64,000 bases of DNA from Streptomyces aurantiacus (GTDB taxonomy: Bacteria; Actinomycetota; Actinomycetes; Streptomycetales; Streptomycetaceae). The position numbers were made by a program, and so were the translations under genes. Numbering within the stretch: the first letter of the stretch is position 1; every line of letters begins with the position of its first letter. The stretch lies in NCBI RefSeq assembly GCF_027107535.1, contig NZ_CP114283.1, positions 6,386,001 through 6,450,000 of the forward strand. The letters are read 5' to 3'. Positions 10,430-18,107 of this stretch are shown piece by piece. The notes under the pieces were generated by a model, which made no database searches, was not told where the DNA came from, and was given only the letters and a program-made list of their open reading frames with translations.

Positions 10430-10918
10430 TCAGATCTTGCTCTCGGAGCGGCGGCGCATCCAGAACACCCCGCCGCCGACGAGCGCGAGCCCCACCAGAC
10501 CGCCGCCGATCGCCACGTCGGTCGGCGTGGCACCGGTGGAGCTGCTGCCACCGAGACCACCGCGGACCCCGCCGATGACGGTGAAGGCGCCGGTCTTCGT
10601 GAGTGGGGGCTTGCCGAAACACCGGACCGTGATGTCGTACGAGCCCGGGGTGGCCGAGCTGTTGACGGTCGCGGTCCCCTTCGACGTCTCGCTGTGGTTG
10701 TTGATGGGCGAGAGATTGGCCTGTGGGAACGCGTTGGACGTCATGGTGCCGCCCTTCGGGCAGCCGTCGACGGTCACCGTCAGCTGTCCGCCCCGGGCGA
10801 TGACGCTCGGCGTGGCGACGATGTTGCTCGAGGTGTCCCAGGCCGCGGCCTGGGGAGCGGCGAGTCCGAGGGCGGCGACCGCTGTCACAGAGACCGCCAG
10901 GGCACGAGTGCTACGCAT
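10430..10918 (-). CDS. Secreted protein with C-terminal membrane helix, sortase-locus paralogue
   Basis: A 162-residue exported protein: signal peptide ending near QAAAWD, a beta-rich extracellular domain with two cysteines (VDGCPKG and VRCFGKP), a Gly/Ser/Thr linker, a C-terminal helix (DVAIGGGLVGLALVGGGVFW) and tail MRRRSESKI. It is clearly related to the convergent gene at 9796-10323. The tail is of the membrane helix plus arginine type seen in sortase substrates, but the preceding STGATPTD does not match a known sorting box. ATG at 10918 has GGAGGA five bases upstream. The sortase gene is divergently transcribed next door, which makes a functional link plausible but unproven. Confidence 0.7.
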   Translation of the reverse strand: MRSTRALAVSVTAVAALGLAAPQAAAWDTSSNIVATPSVIARGGQLTVTVDGCPKGGTMTSNAFPQANLSPINNHSETSKGTATVNSSATPGSYDITVRCFGKPPLTKTGAFTVIGGVRGGLGGSSSTGATPTDVAIGGGLVGLALVGGGVFWMRRRSESKI

Positions 10919-11250
10919 GTGATCCTCCGCGGAAGGCGCCCCGGGAACCGTCCCCGGGTCGATCGGCGAGAGAACGCCTCCCAGACTGACCCTCAGTTGC
11001 CGTGCACAGGGCCGCATTTCGAGAATGGTCCGTCCTGGTGAGGGGACACGCCGACAGAAAGGAACACAATCGGATATTGCCGCAGGTCACGGACCGTCAG
11101 AAATTTCCTTCCGACCCAGACTCGTATGGCGCACGGCACTCCTCCCCGCCACCCGTTCGCACTTCTCCCGTCGCCCCCCGCGCGCCGGGCGTCTAGCGTT
11201 CTCGTATGCGCGACGGACGTGGCGACGGCCGCGTCGAGAGGGGTTTGCGA
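10919..11250. other. Divergent intergenic region, no gene seen
   Basis: A 332-bp gap between the divergent secreted-protein and sortase genes. It should contain both promoters. A stretch around 11065-11115 is less GC-rich than its surroundings. I find no convincing operator, RNA or short coding frame. Confidence 0.5.
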
Positions 11251-11913
11251 ATGTCCGTGTCCGAGCTGGACGAAGAGCAGGAGCGCCCCAAGAAGCGCGC
11301 TCCCTGGGGTGTCATAGCGCTTGTTCTGCTGACGGGCCTGGCTCTCATTCGGAACGGCTCGGGAGAGTTCGACGTGGGGCCCCCGCAGCCCGCGACGGCC
11401 GCCGCCGCCGACAGTGGCGCCATGGACAGGTCCCGCCCGGGCGCTCCGGCCCCGCTGTCGTTCTCCGTGGTGGACCGCATCAGGATCCCGGCGATCCGGG
11501 TCGACGCCCCCGCCGTCCCGGTGGGTCTCGACATGGAGGGCTGGGTGGACGCGCCGCCGCCGGAGGACCCGAATCTCGCGGGATGGTTCTCAGGCGCGGT
11601 CTCGCCCGGCGAGAAGGGCACCGCCGTCGTCGTGGGTCACGTCGACAACAGTCAGGGGCCCGCCGTCTTCTACGGTCTGGGCGCCCTCAAGAAGGGAAAC
11701 CGCGTCGAGGTCGGACGCAAGGACGGAAAGACCGCCGTATTCGAGATCTACGGCATCGAGGTGTTCGAGAAGAACAACTTCCCCGGAGACCGCGTCTACG
11801 GAAACTCCGGAACCCCCGAATTGCGTGTCATCACCTGCGGGGGCGGATTCTCCAAACAGAACGGCTACGACGGGAACGTCGTCGCGTTCGCCCGCCTGGT
11901 CGAGGTCCGCTGA
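11251..11913 (+). CDS. Sortase, class F-like
   Basis: A 220-residue membrane-anchored cysteine transpeptidase. A cytoplasmic charged start is followed by one transmembrane helix (about residues 18-38), an Ala/Pro linker and the sortase barrel (about 75-218). The catalytic histidine lies in VVVGHVD and the cysteine in RVITCGGGF. The arginine normally found shortly after the cysteine is not obvious: the intervening residues are SKQNGYDGN, and the first arginine is in the last strand (AFARL). The ATG at 11251 is chosen for its AGAGGGG site; an ATG 45 bases earlier lacks one. Neighbouring secreted proteins with anchor-like tails are candidate substrates. Confidence 0.82.
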   Translation: MSVSELDEEQERPKKRAPWGVIALVLLTGLALIRNGSGEFDVGPPQPATAAAADSGAMDRSRPGAPAPLSFSVVDRIRIPAIRVDAPAVPVGLDMEGWVDAPPPEDPNLAGWFSGAVSPGEKGTAVVVGHVDNSQGPAVFYGLGALKKGNRVEVGRKDGKTAVFEIYGIEVFEKNNFPGDRVYGNSGTPELRVITCGGGFSKQNGYDGNVVAFARLVEVR

Positions 11914-11936
11914 AGTTCCCCGACCGGGCGGGCGAA

Positions 11937-11978
11937 GGCCCGTGGAATTCCATGGATTCCCATGGAATTCCACGGGCC
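11937..11978. terminator. Bidirectional terminator between sortase and deacetylase genes
   Basis: A perfect 19-bp stem (11937-11955 with 11960-11978) with a 4-base loop ATTC. It contains two EcoRI-like GAATTC sites, unusual in such GC-rich DNA, and separates two convergent genes. Confidence 0.8.
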
Positions 11979-11990
11979 TAGGCCCTGTCG

Positions 11991-12845
11991 TCAAATTCCC
12001 GTCTGCCGCCTGGGCACGGTGATGTGATACCCCGAGTCCAGCAGCCGCGGCAGGTAGTCGCGCAGTGCGGTCACGCTCTGCGAGCGGTCGCCGCCCGCGT
12101 CGTGCGCGAGGACCACCACACCGGGGGCGGCGCCGTCGATGACCCGGTTCTCGATGGCACCGGCGCCCGGCGTCTTCCAGTCGAGGGTGTCGACCGTCCA
12201 GGCGAGCGGCTCCATGCCCAGTTCGGCGCCGATCTGGAAGGCTGCCCGGTTCCAGGCCCCGTAGGGCGCGCGGAACCAGCCCGGCCGTTCCCCGTACGCC
12301 TCCTCGATGACGTCGCAGGTGCGCTCCATCTGGGAGCGGATCGCGGACCTGCTGAGCCGGGTCAGGAGCGGATGGGACCAGGTGTGGTTGCCGACGATGT
12401 GCCCCTCGTCCGACATCCGGCGCAGCATGTCCTTGTTCTCGACGGCCATCTCGCCGCACACGAAGAACATGGCGCGCACGTCGTGGGCCTTGAGCGCCCG
12501 CAGGATGTCCGGGGTGTAGCGGGGGTCGGGGCCGTCGTCGAAGGTCAGCACCATGCTGCGGCCGCGTCCTGACATCCGCAGGAACGGTTCGTGCCGTACG
12601 AGGGTGCGCGCCGCCGTGCCGCGGGCCGGCTCGTATCCGGCAATGGGCTGCAGACGGTAGGCGGCCGGCCTCCCGGCCACCCTCCTCCTCGCCGGGGCTC
12701 CGGCGGCGGGAGCGGCGGCGGGCCGCGCCGGGGGGCCCGGATCGGCGGTGAGCAGTCGGGCCGTGCCGGCCACACCCGCCGCACCCAGGACAGCGGCGCC
12801 GGCGAGCAACGCCCGGCGCCGCGGAAGGAACTGATCCTTATTCAT
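11991..12845 (-). CDS. Polysaccharide deacetylase, carbohydrate esterase family 4
   Basis: A 284-residue exported NodB-type deacetylase that should remove N- or O-acetyl groups from peptidoglycan or another surface glycan. A twin-arginine-like signal (RRRALLAGAAVLGAAG) is followed by an Ala/Pro linker and the NodB domain (about 95-280). All five family motifs are readable: TFDDGPD (metal and catalytic Asp), HTWSH (metal His pair), RAPYGAWN, DTLDWKTPG and LAHDAGG. With an intact metal triad it is likely active. The ATG at 12845 is the natural start for the signal. It stands alone, convergent to the sortase gene. Confidence 0.88.
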   Translation of the reverse strand: MNKDQFLPRRRALLAGAAVLGAAGVAGTARLLTADPGPPARPAAAPAAGAPARRRVAGRPAAYRLQPIAGYEPARGTAARTLVRHEPFLRMSGRGRSMVLTFDDGPDPRYTPDILRALKAHDVRAMFFVCGEMAVENKDMLRRMSDEGHIVGNHTWSHPLLTRLSRSAIRSQMERTCDVIEEAYGERPGWFRAPYGAWNRAAFQIGAELGMEPLAWTVDTLDWKTPGAGAIENRVIDGAAPGVVVLAHDAGGDRSQSVTALRDYLPRLLDSGYHITVPRRQTGI

Positions 12846-13022
12846 GAGTAATCAGTCGCCCGGTGGAGGCCCGCCGCAGCACATAGACACCGGTGCGGAC
12901 GTATGAAAGCACCCGTTGAGAGCATCTGCGGGGCGGCTCGGCGGTGGTTCGCGAGCGGCAGGGGCGGGTTCCGGAGCGCTGTCAGGAGGCGGCCGGGCGG
13001 TGGCCCGGCCCGGCGGTTCGGA

Positions 13023-13028
13023 TAGCCT
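13023..13028 (+). promoter_or_regulatory. Possible -10 element of a leaderless transcript
   Basis: TAGCCT ends seven bases before the GTG of the universal stress protein gene, and no ribosome site is visible. The spacing fits a -10 element whose transcript starts at the initiation codon. No matching -35 hexamer is evident. Confidence 0.35.
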
Positions 13029-13035
13029 CGGGGCC

Positions 13036-13497
13036 GTGACGGAACAGCACTCCCACCAGTTCGAACGGGGCACCGACGGGCCCAAGGTGATCGTGGTCGG
13101 TGTGGACGGCTCCGACTCCTCACTGCGTGCGGCCGCCTACGCCGCCGGCCTGGCCCGACGCCAGCGGGCGCTGCTCGCACTGGTCTACATCCAGCCGGTC
13201 ATGACGGCCGGCGCCGCTCTCGGGGTTCCGGTCGCGGAGACCACCGACAAGATCGCCGAGGAGCTGGTCCGGGAGATCCGGCACGCGACCGAGCAGGTCA
13301 AGGACATATTCGACGTGCGCTGGGAGTTCCACACCTTCCGCGGCGACCCGTACAACGGGCTCGTCTCCGCGGCCGACCAGCTGAAGGCGGACGCGGTCGT
13401 GGTGGGCGCGTCGGAGCAGGCGGGGCACCGGATCGTCGGTTCCGTCGCGATCCGGCTGGTGAAGGCGGGGCGCTGGCCGGTGACGGTGGTGCCGTAG
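13036..13497 (+). CDS. Universal stress protein, UspA family
   Basis: A 153-residue single-domain Usp protein. The N-terminal strand motif VIVVGVDGSDSS is typical. The nucleotide loop near the C-terminus (VVGASEQAGHRIVGSVA) keeps the final GS but lacks the second glycine of the Gx2Gx9G(S/T) pattern, so ATP binding is uncertain. The start is GTG at 13036; the region upstream has no Shine-Dalgarno sequence. The next gene is convergent, so it is monocistronic. Role probably in stress or dormancy physiology; no partner is visible. Confidence 0.85.
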   Translation: MTEQHSHQFERGTDGPKVIVVGVDGSDSSLRAAAYAAGLARRQRALLALVYIQPVMTAGAALGVPVAETTDKIAEELVREIRHATEQVKDIFDVRWEFHTFRGDPYNGLVSAADQLKADAVVVGASEQAGHRIVGSVAIRLVKAGRWPVTVVP

Positions 13498-13560
13498 ACC
13501 GCACGGCCATCCGGCTCCGGGCACCGGCAGCGGGACGGGCACCGTCTCCGGGTGCGGGTG

Positions 13561-14739
13561 TCACTCCGCCGTGGCGGGCGGCTTCGCCATGACGAGGCCG
13601 TCCTCGCCCGCGCCCCTGCTGAGGACGACGCGGCGGATACGGTCCCGTACGGCCTTCGCGTCGGCGTCCTGGCCGTCCGCGGTGCTGAGGTCGACGACCC
13701 GCCCCGTCCGGAGGTCGAACCACTGGGGGACGAACTCGGCCTTCTCGACCCGCCAGCGGCCGCCGGGCTCCCCGGGCGGGGCGAAGGTGAAGCGGCCGAT
13801 GGAGCTCTCGTTGCCGCGCGGATCGTGGGCGCCGCTGTGGTTGACCATCGCCCCGGCGATCTGGTCACCCATGCCGTAGATCACCCAGGTGCCGTTCACC
13901 TTCTCGTACGCCTGCGGGACGTGGGCGTGGGTGCCGAGGACGAGGTCGAGGTCGGGGCGGCCGTCCGTACGGGACCCGGTGAGCCGCTCGCCCAGTTCGC
14001 GCTGCCGGAGGTCGGGCTCCTCCTGCCACTCGGTGCCCCAGTGCAGGGAGACGACCACGACGTCGGCGCCCGCCTTCCGGGCGGCCCTGGCGTCGGCGAC
14101 GATCCGGTCGGGGTCGATCAGGTTGACCGTCCAGGGCGCGCCGGGCGGCAGCGGGATGCCGTTCGTGTCGTAGGTGTAGGCGAGATGGGCCACCTTCGCC
14201 GCGCCGGCCTGCATGATCGTGGGCGTGCTCGCCTCGGCCGCGCTGCGGGCGGATCCCGCGTGCCGCACACCGGCCCGGTCCAGCGCGGCGAGAGTGCGGT
14301 GGACACCGGCGGAGCCGTCGTCCAGCGTGTGGTTGGAGGCGGTGGAGCAGGCGTCGTAGCCGGTCGCGGCGAGGCCCTCGGCGATCTGCGGCGGCGACTT
14401 GAAGGTGGGGTATCCGGTGTAGTCGCCGTCCGCCCCGTACACCGTCTCCATGTGGCAGATCGCCAGGTCGGCGCGGGTCACGACGGGTTTGACGCCCGAC
14501 AGCATCGGGCGGAAGTCGTAGCCTCGGCCGCCCGCGTCGGCGTGCGCCTTGTCGATGATCGAGCTGTGCGGGAGGACGTCGCCGGAGGCGACCAGCGTGA
14601 AGCTGTTCGCGGACGCGCCGGCGCCGACCGGGCTCCCGCCGTGTCCCGCCCCGCCGTCCCCCTGACAGCTCGCGAGGCCCGCGACGCACAGCGCCACGGA
14701 CGCTGCTGCCACCCGCCGGGTACGCGGCGTCCTCGACAT
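13561..14739 (-). CDS. CapA-family (PGA_cap) lipoprotein, metallophosphatase fold
   Basis: A 392-residue lipoprotein with lipobox LASC near residue 25 and a calcineurin-like CapA domain (about 48-340). Family motifs are GDVLPH, CHMETV, SNHTLDD, LHWGTEW and GTHAHVPQ. CapA proteins are associated with poly-gamma-glutamate capsule export or cell-wall metabolism, but many Streptomyces members stand alone, as here, and their substrates are unknown. ATG at 14739 follows GAGGTCGAGG. The upstream gap is shared with the divergent sigma-factor gene and contains a strong palindrome. Confidence 0.82.
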   Translation of the reverse strand: MSRTPRTRRVAAASVALCVAGLASCQGDGGAGHGGSPVGAGASANSFTLVASGDVLPHSSIIDKAHADAGGRGYDFRPMLSGVKPVVTRADLAICHMETVYGADGDYTGYPTFKSPPQIAEGLAATGYDACSTASNHTLDDGSAGVHRTLAALDRAGVRHAGSARSAAEASTPTIMQAGAAKVAHLAYTYDTNGIPLPPGAPWTVNLIDPDRIVADARAARKAGADVVVVSLHWGTEWQEEPDLRQRELGERLTGSRTDGRPDLDLVLGTHAHVPQAYEKVNGTWVIYGMGDQIAGAMVNHSGAHDPRGNESSIGRFTFAPPGEPGGRWRVEKAEFVPQWFDLRTGRVVDLSTADGQDADAKAVRDRIRRVVLSRGAGEDGLVMAKPPATAE

Positions 14740-14784
14740 CCTCGACCTCGTTCCCGTGCGGCCCCAAACAGGCCTATGCGGTCA

Positions 14785-14804
14785 TATCAACTTATGAGTT
14801 GATA
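14785..14804. promoter_or_regulatory. Perfect 8-4-8 palindrome, candidate operator
   Basis: TATCAACT-TATG-AGTTGATA stands 46 bp upstream of the CapA start in the divergent gap to the ECF sigma gene. It is strikingly AT-rich for this chromosome. The shape fits a dimeric repressor site, for example MarR-like; no candidate regulator is adjacent. Confidence 0.5.
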
Positions 14805-14929
14805 CATATCCAGAAACAGAAAGGAAGGAGAGTCAAGAAGGCGCCACCGCGGTTGGTCCGTTCGATGCGCCGGAAGGAGCCCGTTCGGACCGGACGGGGA
14901 TGCGGAGGCGGAGCCTTCCGTCCCGGTTG

Positions 14930-14952
14930 ACCGTTCGTCGTACCGTTCGTCG
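14930..14952. repeat. Tandem direct repeat upstream of the ECF sigma gene
   Basis: ACCGTTCGTCG occurs twice with a 12-bp period, about 75 bp before the sigma-factor start. It could be an activator site or chance; more CCGTTCG copies occur just upstream. Confidence 0.35.
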
Positions 14953-15026
14953 ACGGGTTCGACCGTCTGCCGACGAGCCGTGCCGGGGCCCTGTCCCGGC
15001 GGGACGCCCTGCGCTGGCATACGGCC

Positions 15027-15572
15027 ATGACGGCCGCCATCACCATGACCAGCAGGACGACCGCCGAGCACGAGCTGGCCGAATTGCAGCGGGAGCACGG
15101 CGCACCGCTCTTCGCCCTGATGCTGAGGCTCTCCGACGGAGACCGCCAGCGTGCCGAGGATCTGGTGCAGGAGACGTTCGTACGTGCCTGGCAGCATCCC
15201 GAGGCCCTGCGCGCCGACGACTTCGACTCCGTACGGCCCTGGCTGCTCACCGTGGGGCGACGGCTGGCCATAGACGCCCGGCGGGCCCGGCAGGCTCGGC
15301 CCGCCGAGGTCGGGGACGCCGTGCTCGAGAGCGCGCGGGTCGCGGCCGATCACGCGGAACGCTCCGTGGCGACCCTCGATGTGCGGGAGGCTGTGAAGAC
15401 TCTCACTCCCGAGCACCGTGAAGTCCTGGTGCAGGTGTATTTCCGGGGGGCGAGTGTGGCGGAGGCCGCCGCGGCCCTGGGGATTCCGCCCGGTACCGTG
15501 AAGTCTCGCGCGTACTACGCGCTGCGCGCCCTGCGCCGGGTTCTTCCGGGATACGCGGCCGACCTGCGGTGA
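15027..15572 (+). CDS. ECF-family RNA polymerase sigma factor
   Basis: A 181-residue sigma-70 family factor with only regions 2 and 4. Region 2 spans about 22-90 (DLVQETFVRAWQHP is the region 2 core) and region 4 about 118-172 (PEHREVLVQVYFRGASVAEAAAALGIPPGTVKSR is the helix-turn-helix region). The likely anti-sigma factor is the zinc-type protein at 16423-17076, two genes downstream. ATG at 15027 is used; a second ATG at 15045 is possible. Neither has a strong ribosome site. A direct repeat and a palindrome lie in the upstream gap. Confidence 0.88.
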   Translation: MTAAITMTSRTTAEHELAELQREHGAPLFALMLRLSDGDRQRAEDLVQETFVRAWQHPEALRADDFDSVRPWLLTVGRRLAIDARRARQARPAEVGDAVLESARVAADHAERSVATLDVREAVKTLTPEHREVLVQVYFRGASVAEAAAALGIPPGTVKSRAYYALRALRRVLPGYAADLR

Positions 15573-15707
15573 AACCGAAGGCCGAGTCAAACCTCCGTAA
15601 AGCGCCTTGCTGAGGATCATGGTTGAGCAATCTGCTGTCCTCATCCGTGTTCCGGACTGGGGCCCGGATTCGGGCGACGCGCACGCACCGGAGGAGGGCA
15701 GGAAGGG

Positions 15708-16223
15708 ATGCTGCACAGAGGTCAAGAGAGCACGGACGGCGCCGGCGGCGGTGAACTCACCGTCCCCATGGCCTGGTTGTACGCCGAGTACATCGCCGAC
15801 GAACTGCTGCGGACCGGCGACCTGATGCCACCGACGTCCTTCGAGTTCCGTGCGGGGCGTGACGCCCTGGCGCTCACGATCTTCCTGTCCGACACGAGCG
15901 GCGAACTCTCCGGCATCCAGGTGGTGACACAACTGGAGACGTGGCTGTCGCTGACGGCGTACGACCAGCCGTGGCAGGACTGGGTGGGCGAGCGCATGGC
16001 GGGGCTCGCGGCCGAGGCCGTCGAATCGGGCGGTCCCACGCCGGATCTGGATCTGGCGGCGGAGGCCTGGCGCTGGCTGGAGGAGACCGAGCTGCTCGCG
16101 CCCGACCTGGACGCGGTACCGGGCGGCGGTCCCGTCATCGGGGAGGACGACGGGCCGAAGGTCTGGACCCCGGCCTGGCAGCTGGGGCTGCCGCTCGGGC
16201 ACCTGGCGATCCATCTTTTCTGA
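15708..16223 (+). CDS. Conserved-looking acidic protein of unknown function
   Basis: A 171-residue soluble acidic protein that I do not recognise. It has no signal peptide or membrane helix. The middle (FEFRAGRDALALTIFLSDTSG) looks like beta strands, and the C-terminal half is rich in Asp, Glu and Trp and ends in TPAWQLGLPLGHLAIHLF. The ATG at 15708 has GGAGGAGGG nine bases upstream. It lies between an ECF sigma gene and a zinc anti-sigma gene, all on the same strand, with gaps of 135 and 199 bp, so a role in that regulatory circuit is possible. Homology search would be needed to say more. Confidence 0.6.
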   Translation: MLHRGQESTDGAGGGELTVPMAWLYAEYIADELLRTGDLMPPTSFEFRAGRDALALTIFLSDTSGELSGIQVVTQLETWLSLTAYDQPWQDWVGERMAGLAAEAVESGGPTPDLDLAAEAWRWLEETELLAPDLDAVPGGGPVIGEDDGPKVWTPAWQLGLPLGHLAIHLF

Positions 16224-16422
16224 CCGATCCCAGGCCGGAGTCCCGCGGCCGACTCCTCTGACCGGTTTTTTTCGATCCTCGACCAATCCGCGGGCCCGAC
16301 CGCTCCGAATCTCTTGGTTGGTTTCCGGACGGGACTTGAGTGATTCGGCGGTCTCCTGCGTACCGGTGGGCAAGTAGCTACTCCCCGCACACACCCCCAT
16401 CGGCACGGCACGAGGATTTGGT

Positions 16423-17076
16423 ATGAGGTCGCTGGAACGCCACCGCGACGTCGGCGCATACGCGCTAGGCGTGCTGGACGAGGCGGATGCCTTCCGCTTC
16501 GAGGACCACCTCATGGAGTGTCCCCAGTGTGCGGTTCAGGTACATGAACTGTCCGCCACCACACGGTCGTTGCGGGCTTACGCCCAGGCGACACCGCGTA
16601 CGGTGCACCCCATGACACAAGCGGGACCGGCCCTGCTGGACCGGCTCCTGGACGATGTCGTCTCGGCCCGCAGAGGCGGGCGCAGGCGCTGGCTGTTCGC
16701 GGTGGCGGCAGCCGTGGTGTTCGCCGTCGGCGGGCCCGCGGTCGCGGTCTTCACCGGGGACGAGGACGCGAACAGCAGGACGGTCGCCGCGACCGACCCG
16801 GAATCCGGGGTGTGGGCCGAGGTCACCACCCTCGACCGGGCCTGGGGCAGCGAGGTGGACCTGCGGGTCAAGAACGCCTCCGTCTCCCAGGCCTGCGAAC
16901 TCGTGGCCGTCGGTCACGACGGTTCTGAGCAGGTCATCCTGAGTTGGACCGTGCCCAAGAACGCCCCACCGGCCTCCGAGGCCATGCCGGGCGCGGCCGC
17001 GATGCATCCCGGCGACGTCGTCCGCTACGAGGTACGGACCGGAAAGAAGGTACTGGTGACACTCAAGGCTCCCTGA
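16423..17076 (+). CDS. Membrane-bound zinc-binding anti-sigma factor
   Basis: A 217-residue protein of the ZAS type. The cytoplasmic N-terminus carries HLMECPQC, giving His29, Cys33 and Cys36 (H-x3-C-x2-C), with an upstream His7. One membrane helix spans about 90-110, and an extracellular domain of about 105 residues follows. Such proteins sequester an ECF sigma factor until a signal releases it; the likely partner is the sigma factor at 15027-15572. The ATG at 16423 has GAGGA upstream. A short perfect palindrome AGTAGCTACT (16373-16382) lies 41 bp before the start and may belong to the promoter region. Confidence 0.85.
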   Translation: MRSLERHRDVGAYALGVLDEADAFRFEDHLMECPQCAVQVHELSATTRSLRAYAQATPRTVHPMTQAGPALLDRLLDDVVSARRGGRRRWLFAVAAAVVFAVGGPAVAVFTGDEDANSRTVAATDPESGVWAEVTTLDRAWGSEVDLRVKNASVSQACELVAVGHDGSEQVILSWTVPKNAPPASEAMPGAAAMHPGDVVRYEVRTGKKVLVTLKAP

Positions 17077-17136
17077 ACCGGGACTGCCTGACGGCCCGTA
17101 CGCGAAGGCCCGGCCGGCCGGACACGGCTTGCGGGG

Positions 17137-18000
17137 CTACTTCAGGAACTTGGACGTCCTGCGGTCCGCGAGGGGCTTGCCACCGGTCTGGCAGGTGGCG
17201 CAGTACTGGAGCGACGAGTCACTGAAGGAGACCTCGCGGATGGTGTCACCGCAGACCGGGCAGGGCTCGCCGGCACGTCCGTGGACCCGCAGGCCGCTCT
17301 TCTTCTCGGCCTTCAGCCGGCCCGCGGCCAGCCCGTGGGAGCGCTCGACGGCCTCCCCGAGCGTGCCGCGCAGAGCCTCGTACAGTCGCCGCGTCTCCTG
17401 CTCGGTCAGGGCGGAGGCGAGCTTGAAGGGCGACATCCTCGCGGCGTGCAGGATCTCGTCGCTGTAGGCGTTCCCCACCCCCGCGATCAGGCTCTGGTCC
17501 CGCAGCGCGCCCTTGAGCTGTCTGCGCTCGCCCGCCAGCAGCTTCGCGAACCGGACCTCGTCGAAGTCGTCGGCCAGCGGGTCCGGTCCGAGGCGGGCCA
17601 CACCGGGGACCTCCCCCGGATCCCGTACGACGTACACGGCCAGCCGCTTCTGGGTGCCGGCCTCGGTGAGGTCGAAGCCCTCCCCCGTCTCCAGGGCGAC
17701 GCGCATCGCGAGCGGGCCCTTGCCGGGGCGGGGCGGCCCGTCGGGGAGCCGGTCCTTCCAGTGGAGCCAGCCGGCCCGTGCCAGGTGCGTGACGAAGTGG
17801 GGGCCGTCGGCCGTCTCCAGGTCCAGGAACTTGCCGTGCCGGTGCACGGCCGTCACCTCACGGCCCTCCAGGGCGGTGAGCGGCGGGTCGTACGTCTTCA
17901 GCACACTGATCGCGACGGGCAGCACGCGAACGATCTCGCGGCCGACCAGGTGATCGACCAGGAAGCTCCTCAACGCTTCGACCTCGGGCAGTTCCGGCAT
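17137..18000 (-). CDS. Fpg/Nei-family DNA glycosylase
   Basis: A 287-residue base-excision-repair enzyme with glycosylase and AP-lyase activity. Pro2 and Glu3 in MPELPEVE are the catalytic residues, and Lys57 (RHGKFL) is the conserved beta-lyase-region lysine. The helix-two-turn-helix is in LIAGVGNAYSDEIL. The C-terminal zinc finger has cysteines 247, 250, 267 and 270. The finger arginine expected five residues before the third cysteine is Ser262 (FSDSSLQYC), a deviation from canonical MutM and Nei that may alter lesion preference. The extended tail TGGKPLADRRTSKFLK follows the finger. Start ATG at 18000 is fixed by the catalytic proline. Confidence 0.9.
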   Translation of the reverse strand: MPELPEVEALRSFLVDHLVGREIVRVLPVAISVLKTYDPPLTALEGREVTAVHRHGKFLDLETADGPHFVTHLARAGWLHWKDRLPDGPPRPGKGPLAMRVALETGEGFDLTEAGTQKRLAVYVVRDPGEVPGVARLGPDPLADDFDEVRFAKLLAGERRQLKGALRDQSLIAGVGNAYSDEILHAARMSPFKLASALTEQETRRLYEALRGTLGEAVERSHGLAAGRLKAEKKSGLRVHGRAGEPCPVCGDTIREVSFSDSSLQYCATCQTGGKPLADRRTSKFLK

Positions 18001-18107
18001 GGATCCAGAATGCCACTGGAGCCCCTCAGGGGGCGCGGGGAGCAGCGCACGCCTGTCTCCCGCGCACAGCGCCCCTCACGTCCACCACGCGCGGGCCGCG
18101 GGGCCCC

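Noticed and set aside
14787..16514. A 575-codon minus-strand frame across the sigma-factor region
   Set aside because: It is antisense to the ECF sigma factor and the acidic protein, both with recognisable or coherent coding features, and shows no domain.
18020..18055. Fourth copy of the interspersed repeat
   Set aside because: Only CCCCTCAGGGGGCGCGGGGA and scattered matches remain, so it is too decayed to call as a copy with confidence.
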